In this document: positions 1-4,626 of the stretch, piece by piece
Layout: every line of letters starts with the position of its first letter
Numbering within the stretch: the stretch's first letter is position 1
Assembly: GCA_001777055.1 (NCBI GenBank)
Contig: MFCX01000001.1
Coordinates: 1 to 12,448, forward strand
Origin: Candidatus Daviesbacteria bacterium RIFCSPHIGHO2_02_FULL_39_12
GTDB lineage: Bacteria > Patescibacteriota > Microgenomatia > Daviesbacterales > UBA10151
Length of the DNA stretch: 12,448 nucleotides
Reading direction: 5' to 3'
Position numbers and translations under genes: made by a program
Notes under the pieces: generated by a model
The model's input: only the letters and a program-made list of their open reading frames with translations
What the model was told of the DNA's origin: nothing
Databases searched by the model: none

Positions 1-1
1 G

Positions 2-436
2 GGATTTAATTCAGATATTACCAGGTCTTATATTGGTCCGAATTCATGGTTTCATACCAATTATATTGGAGATTCTGTCATAGAGGGTGATTTTGGGATG
101 GGTTCGGGGGCAGTGCTAGCCAATTTAAGATTGGATGATCATACCATCAGAGTAGGACCAGAAAAAGACACCTGGAAGGTGGGCTTTGACTCCTTCCAGG
201 TGGATACTGGTCGCCACAAATTAGGTCTAATTGCCGGTCAGGGTTCAAGGATTGGAGTTAATGCCTCAACTATGCCCGGAGCAAGAATTGGGACAAATTC
301 TTTAGTAGGTCCCGGTGTGGTTTTATATGGAGATGTAAAAGATAATAAAAAGGTATTAGTTAAACAAGAATTAGAAATCACTGAACATACCCCTGCTTTA
401 ACCAGCTACGATCAATTTAGGGAGAGAATTAAATAA
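2..436 (+). CDS. Sugar-1-phosphate nucleotidyltransferase, C-terminal hexapeptide (GlmU/RmlA-long-like) domain, 5'-truncated by window edge
   Basis: The frame is open from the window edge and gives 144 residues before the stop. It is rich in the imperfect hexapeptide repeats of a left-handed parallel beta-helix: IGPNSW and IGDSVI near the start, then IGVNAS, PGARIG and VGPGVV. The stretch AVLANLRLDDHTIRV followed by VDTGRHKLG matches the C-terminal half of GlmU-like and long-form glucose-1-phosphate thymidylyltransferases, where this domain stabilises an oligomer or acetylates an amino sugar. The N-terminal nucleotidyltransferase domain lies outside the window, so substrate and nucleotide cannot be read. 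A cytosolic role in activated-sugar supply for envelope glycans is likely and would suit the glycosyltransferases further right. The internal ATG at 98 is not the start, because the conserved repeats begin upstream of it. A stem-loop follows one base after the stop. Confidence 0.8.
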   Translation, partial: GFNSDITRSYIGPNSWFHTNYIGDSVIEGDFGMGSGAVLANLRLDDHTIRVGPEKDTWKVGFDSFQVDTGRHKLGLIAGQGSRIGVNASTMPGARIGTNSLVGPGVVLYGDVKDNKKVLVKQELEITEHTPALTSYDQFRERIK

Positions 437-468
437 TTAACCCGCCCAAGTTTCCTCAGGCGGGTTAA
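437..468. terminator. Hairpin terminator between convergent genes
   Basis: Perfect 10-bp stem TTAACCCGCC / GGCGGGTTAA with a 12-base loop (447-458). It lies between the plus-strand nucleotidyltransferase and the minus-strand 60-residue gene. A clean T-run is missing on the plus side. On the minus strand the hairpin is followed by a T-rich stretch, so it may work in both directions. Confidence 0.6.
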
Positions 469-485
469 CAGGTTTTGAGGATAGA

Positions 486-668
486 TTATCTTATTCCTCT
501 GTTACCTTCCCACTCCCATGTGCTGATGATCCAATCATCAAGCTGACGATCTAGATCATAAGCTTCTCTAGTACGTCCTTTCACCAATGGATGTGTTGGA
601 GTACTTTTTTCGTCTAAAACTCTTCCCTGATCTGGACTAACAGGCTGAGGGGTATCTTTTCTTTCCAT
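486..668 (-). CDS. Small hypothetical protein, 60 residues
   Basis: Unrecognised protein of 60 residues beginning MERKDTPQPVSPDQ. I chose the ATG at 668 over the upstream ATG at 686 because a near-perfect Shine-Dalgarno sequence (AAGGAGGTGA, 673-682) lies five bases before it. The upstream ATG would sit in front of that site and make it coding. The N-terminal half is polar and proline-rich, with no signal peptide or membrane segment. The C-terminal half (about 36-55) has alternating charged and aromatic residues, REAYDLDRQLDDW then STWEWEG, which could form one amphipathic helix. It is transcribed divergently from the citrate-cleavage cluster. The strong ribosome site argues that it is a real, well-translated gene, but its function cannot be stated. 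Confidence 0.6.
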   Translation of the reverse strand: MERKDTPQPVSPDQGRVLDEKSTPTHPLVKGRTREAYDLDRQLDDWIISTWEWEGNRGIR

Positions 669-672
669 AAAA

Positions 673-682
673 TCACCTCCTT
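673..682 (-). promoter_or_regulatory. Strong Shine-Dalgarno site fixing the start of the 60-residue gene
   Basis: Minus-strand AAGGAGGTGA, complementary to the 16S anti-SD over about nine bases, five bases from the ATG at 668. It contrasts with several neighbours that have no recognisable SD. Confidence 0.75.
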
Positions 683-736
683 TCATAATGTAGTTAAGTA
701 ATTTATCACTATATACACATTAAGACAATAACCTTA

Positions 737-745
737 TGGTATACT
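737..745 (+). promoter_or_regulatory. Extended -10 promoter for the citrate-cleavage cluster
   Basis: TGG-TATACT is an extended -10 (TGnTATAAT-like) with no convincing -35. Transcription would begin around 752, about six bases before the ATG at 758. An in-frame stop at 752-754 prevents an upstream start, and there is no SD, so a leaderless or near-leaderless mRNA is inferred. Confidence 0.5.
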
Positions 746-757
746 TGAACCTAATCT

Positions 758-2008
758 ATGCTTCTTTACGAATACGAGGGGAAAAAGCTTTTTAAAGCTT
801 GCGGAATTAATGTTCCTCAATCGCAACTGGTCCTAATATCAGAATCTCCTAATATCCAAATATCAGCGCCCTGTGTTTTAAAAGCCCAGGTATTGTCAGG
901 TAAAAGGGCAGATGCAGGCGGGATTATAAAAGTTCAAAGTTTACTGAAAGAACTGTTTAGAAAAACGATTAATGGTGAGAGAGTGGAGAAAATTTTAGTA
1001 GAAGAGATGGTGGAGATAGATAAAGAGTATTATTTGTCTTTTTCCTATTCCACAGAATCTAGAGGACTGGTTTTAACCTTTGGTGAAGGAGGAACCGGAG
1101 CAGAGGAAAAGGGAGCTAAAACTTATCCAATAGATATTTTGTCCACCTCCGAGGTGAAAAAATTGCGGTTACACCTCGGAGGTGTGTTACCAGAGGAACT
1201 GATTGAGATAGCAATCAAGCTCTGGGAGGTATTTATTAAATACGACTGCGAACTGGCAGAGATCAATCCTTTAGTTACCACTGTCATTCCCGCGAAGCTT
1301 GCCCTCGACTCCGATCGGGGGGCGGGAATCCAAAATAATATAGATTCCGGATCGGGGTCCGGAATGACAAGTAGTAAGAATGACAAAATAGTTTATGCCT
1401 TGGATGCAAAGGTAATTCTGGATGATGACGCGGACTTCAGAAGAGAAGTAAAATTTCCTGAAAGAAATTTATTTGGCAGACCGCCGACTGAGGCGGAAAT
1501 TGAAGCCAGAAAAATAGATGAAGGAGATCATAGGGGCACTGCCGGCTCGGTTTACTGGGATCTTCAAGGTGGTGATATTGCAGTGATCGCGGCAGGTGGC
1601 GGAGGCTCAATTGTGAATATGGATGCATTGCTTGCTTTTGGAGGCAAACCGGCCAATTATACTGAGCATTCAGGAAATCCTCCCAGAGAAAAATTAAAAA
1701 AGCTAACAAAAATTGTTCTTTCCAATCCAAATTTAAAAGGCTGTTGGTTTGTAGGAGGAACAGCCAATTTTACAGACATTTATGAAACCTTAATGGGTTT
1801 TGTAGAAGGCTTGCGGGAGCTTTCCCCCAAGCCAACTTACCCAATTGTGATAAGAAGGGGAGGACCAAGAGATAAAGAAGCTTTTGAAGCCTTAAAAGAA
1901 ATTGGTGAAAAAGAAGGCTTTGATTTTCATATCTATGGCAGGGAAACCCCAATGACTCAAACAGCAAAGACTATGGTGGAGTTAGCCTATGGGAATACTA
2001 GTAACTGA
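758..2008 (+). CDS. aclB: ATP-citrate lyase / citryl-CoA synthetase, ATP-grasp subunit (AclB-like) with an in-frame repeat insertion
   Basis: Protein of 416 residues built like the N-terminal half of ATP-citrate lyase. An ATP-grasp fold comes first, with the metal-site motif EINPLV at 168-173 and ALDAK at 214-218. A citrate-binding domain follows, with AAGGGGSIV (278-286), FVGGTANFTD (331-340), IRRGGP (365-370) and ETPMT (396-400), all close to ACLY motifs. It would supply the nucleotide and citrate sites that phosphorylate citrate and form citryl-CoA in the cytosol. The partner alpha subunit overlaps its end by 20 bases. In SucC-like proteins the EINP and LDGK motifs are roughly 15 residues apart; here they are about 43 apart because an 86-bp palindromic repeat is translated as residues 176-204. 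A second inverted repeat lies at about 130-142. The frame is intact, so the protein is probably functional with a surface loop. The family is clear; the direction used in vivo is not. Confidence 0.85.
   Translation: MLLYEYEGKKLFKACGINVPQSQLVLISESPNIQISAPCVLKAQVLSGKRADAGGIIKVQSLLKELFRKTINGERVEKILVEEMVEIDKEYYLSFSYSTESRGLVLTFGEGGTGAEEKGAKTYPIDILSTSEVKKLRLHLGGVLPEELIEIAIKLWEVFIKYDCELAEINPLVTTVIPAKLALDSDRGAGIQNNIDSGSGSGMTSSKNDKIVYALDAKVILDDDADFRREVKFPERNLFGRPPTEAEIEARKIDEGDHRGTAGSVYWDLQGGDIAVIAAGGGGSIVNMDALLAFGGKPANYTEHSGNPPREKLKKLTKIVLSNPNLKGCWFVGGTANFTDIYETLMGFVEGLRELSPKPTYPIVIRRGGPRDKEAFEALKEIGEKEGFDFHIYGRETPMTQTAKTMVELAYGNTSN
1144..1184. repeat. 13-bp inverted repeat within aclB-like gene
   Basis: CACCTCCGAGGTG (1144-1156) and its exact reverse complement CACCTCGGAGGTG (1172-1184) are separated by 15 bases. 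Each arm is itself nearly palindromic. The mRNA could form a 13-bp hairpin. It is translated as part of TSEVKKLRLHLGGV. It looks like a small dispersed palindromic repeat rather than native enzyme sequence. Confidence 0.6.
1283..1368. repeat. 86-bp palindromic repeat element inserted in frame
   Basis: The outer arms are GTCATTCC (1283-1290) and GGAATGAC (1361-1368). Inside are two hairpins: ATTCCCGC/GCGGGAAT (1286-1293 with 1322-1329) and ATTCCGGA/TCCGGAAT (1344-1351 with 1358-1365). The antisense reading contains WIPAPRSESRASFAGMT, a variant of the peptide typically read from the widespread GTCATTCC...GGAATGAC dispersed repeat class. It adds about 29 codons without breaking the frame. Confidence 0.8.
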
Positions 2009-2873
2009 AACAACCAAAGTTTTAATACAGGGAATTACCGGCAAAGAAGGGTCAAAGGTGGCTTTGCAGATGAGGAATTACAATACAAAAGTGCTAGCTG
2101 GTGTGACTCCAGGCAAGGGTGGACAGCAGGTACATGGAATTCCTGTTTATAACACTATAACTGAAGCTTTAGAAAATCATCCAGGTATAAATGCCTCCTT
2201 TGTAGCTGTGCCTAATTTTGCTGCATATGGGGCGATGAGAGAGGCAATAGAAGCCAAAATCCCTTTAATCAATGTTTTAACAGAACATATACCAATACAA
2301 GACACTGCCAAGGCAGTTGCTTTAGCCAAGCGAAATGGAGTGAAAATAGTTGGTCCTTCCTCCATTGGTATTATTTCTCCCGGCATTGGTAAAGTAGGAT
2401 CCATCGGAGGAGATGACCCAAGAGGAGTTTATTCCAAAGGTTCGGTTGGGGTAATTTCCAAATCAGGAGGAATGGCCTCAGAAGTGTCCTGGATTTTAAC
2501 TAAAAACGGCATTGGTCAATCAACAGTTGCCGGCATTGGCGGAGATGTATTAATCGGTTCAACTTTTGCAGATTTACTGGAAGAGTTTGAAAAAGATGAG
2601 CAAACAAAAGCAGTTATAATATTTGGAGAAATCGGCGGCACTTACGAAGAAGAGGCAGCAGATTTAATCAAAAGTGGTGGGTTTACTAAAAAAGTGGTAG
2701 CATTTATCTCAGGCTTATTTGCGGAGCAATTGCCGGCTGGAACAAAGCTTGGTCATGCAGGAGCCATAGTTTATGGCGATAAGGGAAGCTATAAATCCAA
2801 AATAGAAAGCTTAAAATCAGCTGGGATTAAAATTGCCAAAACTCCGGATGAAATACCGGATTTGTTAAGATGA
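1989..2873 (+). CDS. Citryl-CoA synthetase / ATP-citrate lyase CoA-binding subunit (succinyl-CoA synthetase alpha-like)
   Basis: Protein of 294 residues with the layout of succinyl-CoA synthetase alpha. It has a CoA-binding Rossmann domain (GITGKEGS at 15-22, VTPGKGGQ at 39-46) and a ligase domain with SKSGGMASE (157-165), the power-helix segment FGEIGG (212-217) and the phospho-accepting histidine in LGHAGA (His256). The same module forms the N-terminal part of AclA and the middle of animal ACLY. Lying between an AclB-like subunit and a citryl-CoA lyase, it most likely binds citrate and CoA derivatives rather than succinate. The start at 1989 overlaps the upstream gene by 20 bases and has GGTGGAG (1975-1981) seven bases before it, so translation is probably coupled. 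Unlike AclA of green sulfur bacteria, no citrate-synthase domain is fused to the C-terminus. A role in succinyl-CoA synthesis is the main alternative. Confidence 0.85.
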   Translation: MGILVTETTKVLIQGITGKEGSKVALQMRNYNTKVLAGVTPGKGGQQVHGIPVYNTITEALENHPGINASFVAVPNFAAYGAMREAIEAKIPLINVLTEHIPIQDTAKAVALAKRNGVKIVGPSSIGIISPGIGKVGSIGGDDPRGVYSKGSVGVISKSGGMASEVSWILTKNGIGQSTVAGIGGDVLIGSTFADLLEEFEKDEQTKAVIIFGEIGGTYEEEAADLIKSGGFTKKVVAFISGLFAEQLPAGTKLGHAGAIVYGDKGSYKSKIESLKSAGIKIAKTPDEIPDLLR

Positions 2874-2913
2874 GTTGTTGATTAAAAGTCAATTTTTAGG
2901 TAGAGTATGAGGC

Positions 2914-3654
2914 ATGGATAAAAAGTGGAAGACATCAATATCAGGGATTGTGGATGGGGAAGTACACATCCATGGCTACAAAATCACTGATTTAATAAAC
3001 CAGGTTAATTTTACAGATGCCATATGGTTGGAATTAAAGGGAGAACTGCCTACAGAAAAAGAAAGAACCATGTTGGATGCAATTTTAATCTCCACCATTG
3101 ATAATGGGATGGGCCCGCCCTCTATAACCAATGCTAGAAATTCTGCTTCAGCCGGAAACCCTATGCAAGCTGCCGTGGCAGCAGGAGTTTTGGGGATAGG
3201 AGAATATCACGGCGGAGCAATAGAAGAATGCGCCAGGCTTTTACAAATGGGACTGGCAGCCTCGAAATTAGTAGAAAAAGTAATTAGTTCAGGAGATAGG
3301 ATTCCGGGTTTTGGACACAAAGTTTATACAGAAGATCCAAGGGCCAAACAGATTTTTGAAAAAGCCAAAAAATTAGGTTTTTTTAGAGAACACTGTGAAC
3401 TGGCTGTAGCAGTAGAACAGGAATTAGAAAAACTCAAAGGAAAAAAGATCCCCATCAATGTAGACGGAGCCATAGCAGCAGTTGTGTCTGATATGGGGTT
3501 TGATTATAGATTGGGCAAAGGATTTTTCATTATTGGAAGGGTAGTAGGGCTGGTTGCCCATATTTTTGAGGAATGGGTCAGGGAAAAACCATTTAGAAGG
3601 GTTCCTAATGAAGAAATTGAATATGATGGAGTTAGTCCCCGGAAACTGAAATAG
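2914..3654 (+). CDS. Stand-alone citryl-CoA lyase (citrate-synthase-like), 246 residues
   Basis: Protein of 246 residues covering only the citrate-synthase homology domain found at the C-terminus of AclA/ACLY. Visible active-site motifs are EYHGGA (His99), PGFGHKVY (His135) and NVDGA (Asp184), corresponding to the His-His-Asp set of citrate synthases. GPPSITNARNSAS (67-79) and the closing GRVVGLVAHIFEEW (208-221) are also typical. It would split citryl-CoA into acetyl-CoA and oxaloacetate, completing the pathway begun by the two upstream subunits. It starts 40 bases after the alpha gene with AGGTAGAG (2899-2906) as a plausible ribosome site, so it is probably in the same operon. Oddly, the position occupied by the conserved His of the ADHG motif in ACLY-type lyases reads Asp-Asn-Gly (Asn64). 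It is much shorter than a true citrate synthase (about 370-430 residues), which supports a lyase role. Confidence 0.8.
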   Translation: MDKKWKTSISGIVDGEVHIHGYKITDLINQVNFTDAIWLELKGELPTEKERTMLDAILISTIDNGMGPPSITNARNSASAGNPMQAAVAAGVLGIGEYHGGAIEECARLLQMGLAASKLVEKVISSGDRIPGFGHKVYTEDPRAKQIFEKAKKLGFFREHCELAVAVEQELEKLKGKKIPINVDGAIAAVVSDMGFDYRLGKGFFIIGRVVGLVAHIFEEWVREKPFRRVPNEEIEYDGVSPRKLK

Positions 3655-3671
3655 TCATACTTGTCAAAGTA

Positions 3672-3680
3672 TGGTATAAA
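3672..3680 (+). promoter_or_regulatory. Extended -10 promoter for the 6S-like RNA
   Basis: TGG-TATAAA extended -10, same form as the aclB promoter. TTGTCA at 3661-3666 is too close (8 bases) to serve as its -35. Predicted start is around 3687, just before the folded region. Confidence 0.4.
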
Positions 3681-3686
3681 GTATGA

Positions 3687-3860
3687 ATTGAATATCCTGC
3701 TGGTGACTGTATACCCTCTGGCCAAGTTTTGGAGCCTATATGCTACGACGTTCCGGATGGTGATTTGTTGGGTCAGGCGAATGTGAAGCAAAGGTCTTTG
3801 CGAAGACCTTCTTGCTATCTGGAGTTGATGGAACTGGCGAGACGGTCCCTAGGTCCTAAT
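3687..3860 (+). ncRNA. ssrS: Structured RNA, probable 6S (SsrS) RNA
   Basis: No protein-coding frame explains this stretch, but it folds into one long rod. The closing stem is 3700-3710 with 3842-3852 (10 of 11 paired, counting GU). A second helix is GCCAAGTT (3721-3728) with AACTGGC (3832-3838), with one bulge. After a large internal bubble comes an apical arm, 3743-3753 with 3779-3788. On the 3' side of the bubble sits a hairpin, AAGGTCTT-TGCG-AAGACCTT (3791-3810). Closing stem, central bubble, a small 3'-side hairpin and an apical arm are the architecture of 6S RNA, which sequesters sigma-70 RNA polymerase by mimicking an open promoter. Local resemblance to E. coli 6S (GGCCAAGTTTTGGAGCC versus GGCCAGTCCCCTGAGCC) supports this. 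No terminator T-run follows; an IS30 scrap begins within about 20-30 bases. The ends are approximate. Confidence 0.55.
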
Positions 3861-3879
3861 TACTAACAGAGAATTTGCT

Positions 3880-3977
3880 TGACACGTATTGAGAATATTA
3901 TGAACAATACACCCAGAAAAATTCTTGGCTACTTGACGCATACCCCGTAAGTGTTGCACTTCAACTGCGAATGCAGG
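3880..3977 (+). mobile_element. IS30-family right-end remnant (copy A)
   Basis: This 98-base segment matches 11283-11380 with three mismatches. Translated, it reads LTRIENIMNNTPRKILGYLT, the conserved C-terminus of IS30-family transposases (normally ...NNRPRKxLGYxTPxEVF). It is interrupted by a stop at 3948-3950 and followed by the terminal-repeat sequence GTGTTGCACTTC (3951-3962). The 5' part of the transposase and the left end are missing. It lies directly behind the 6S-like RNA and may have replaced its terminator. Confidence 0.75.
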
Positions 3978-4022
3978 GTTTTTAGGGAAGGTATGTTATA
4001 ATAACTTATAGTATATAAATAC

Positions 4023-4051
4023 TTGACGTAGAATAAATTTAGGTTTAGTAT
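4023..4051 (+). promoter_or_regulatory. Sigma-70-type promoter upstream of the 118-residue gene
   Basis: TTGACG (4023-4028) and TAGTAT (4046-4051) are 17 bases apart, a good consensus match. Transcription would start near 4058. A second element, TGT-TATAAT (3994-4002), is a strong extended -10 just upstream. Both point into two terminator-like hairpins ahead of the gene at 4154. Confidence 0.5.
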
Positions 4052-4075
4052 TTATGTAAGAAGTATGTAAGAGTG

Positions 4076-4098
4076 AAATTCCTTAAAGGGAATTTTTT
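4076..4098 (+). terminator. Terminator-like hairpin 1 in the leader
   Basis: Stem AAATTCC / GGAATTT (4076-4082 with 4089-4095) with a tight loop and the T-run 4093-4098. It lies about 20 bases after the predicted transcription start, before the next gene. Confidence 0.5.
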
Positions 4099-4113
4099 AA
4101 TTTAAAAATATGT

Positions 4114-4136
4114 CGCCTTCAATAGGGCGGTTTTTT
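4114..4136 (+). terminator. Terminator-like hairpin 2 in the leader
   Basis: CGCCTT (4114-4119) pairs with AGGGCG (4124-4129, one GU) around loop CAAT, followed by G and six Ts (4131-4136). It ends 17 bases before the ATG at 4154 and is the better of the two tandem intrinsic terminators. Confidence 0.6.
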
Positions 4137-4153
4137 AGTAGAAAGGAAAAAAT

Positions 4154-4510
4154 ATGACAGTTGATTATGAACAAATTATCAGGAGACAGCATCCGGATCA
4201 ACAGAAAGAAACAATAGATGGCGCTGAACTTTGGGAAAGCAAAATTCCTGATGTAACTGGTAAATTAATTCCTGGAGCCCGTATAGTAGTCGCTACAAGT
4301 CCGGATTTACAGCCAGACGTTTTTGATATTATCGTTGTTGAAGACGGAATAGTATTTTTAGAACAGCAAGGTAATAGATTCCCCGTTCCTGTGGTTTCTA
4401 TAGAGCTCGGCGAGTTTCGTGGGCTTGGTGATGAAATGCACAATGTGCTAGAGATACAGCCGCCTTTCCCAAATAATGATACGGGTTCATGTCGGTGGAT
4501 GCTGGGATAA
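4154..4510 (+). CDS. Hypothetical protein, 118 residues
   Basis: Unrecognised soluble protein with no signal peptide or membrane segment. The N-terminal third is polar (MTVDYEQIIRRQHPDQQKE). The centre (about 35-85) alternates hydrophobic strands and turns: KLIPGARIVVATS, FDIIVVEDGIVFLEQ, FPVPVVSIELGEF. This suggests a small beta-rich domain. The C-terminus is proline- and glycine-rich and ends CRWMLG, with a single cysteine near the end. The start has AAAGGA about six bases upstream. The gene is monocistronic: a promoter and two terminator-like hairpins lie in front of it and a hairpin terminator behind. The leader layout raises the possibility of attenuation control. No catalytic motif is visible and I assign no function. 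Confidence 0.6.
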   Translation: MTVDYEQIIRRQHPDQQKETIDGAELWESKIPDVTGKLIPGARIVVATSPDLQPDVFDIIVVEDGIVFLEQQGNRFPVPVVSIELGEFRGLGDEMHNVLEIQPPFPNNDTGSCRWMLG

Positions 4511-4554
4511 ATTGCATTTTAAGTTACGTAATGCTATGGTTATGACAGTCAAAT

Positions 4555-4574
4555 AAGCCCTTTCTGGGTTTTTT
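4555..4574 (+). terminator. Intrinsic terminator after the 118-residue gene
   Basis: AAGCCC (4555-4560) pairs with GGGTTT (4566-4571, one GU) around loop TTTCT and runs into six Ts (4569-4574). It is about 45 bases after the stop and before trpS. Confidence 0.65.
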
Positions 4575-4626
4575 AAAGTACTTAATTAGTATTTCCAAAA
4601 ACGATCGTTCAAAAAATGATAAAGTT

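Noticed and set aside
1123..1386. Minus-strand open frame with WIPAPRSESRASFAGMT-like peptide
   Set aside because: It is the antisense reading of the palindromic repeat inside the aclB-like gene, a frame often misannotated as a protein.
1484..1499. CCGCC...GGCGG inverted repeat in the aclB-like gene
   Set aside because: Only a 5-bp arm, and the encoded FGRPPTEAE segment aligns with native ACLY sequence (FGR...EEA), so not an insertion.
3771..3790. GGGTCAGG...GAAGCA resembling the conserved domain of SRP RNA
   Set aside because: The tetraloop-capped short stem between the two halves does not form (only one pair), and the surrounding fold is a 6S-like rod.
3504..3791. Minus-strand frame of 95 codons over the lyase end and the RNA gene
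   Set aside because: Overlaps conserved lyase codons and the structured RNA; no start signal or protein family features.
3879..3884. TTGACA -35 match at the edge of the IS30 scrap
   Set aside because: No -10 hexamer at a usable distance; the bases are part of transposase codons shared with copy B.
4617..4625. TGATAAAGT extended -10 directly before trpS
   Set aside because: It ends one base before the ATG, so transcription would begin inside the gene; a chance match in AT-rich sequence.
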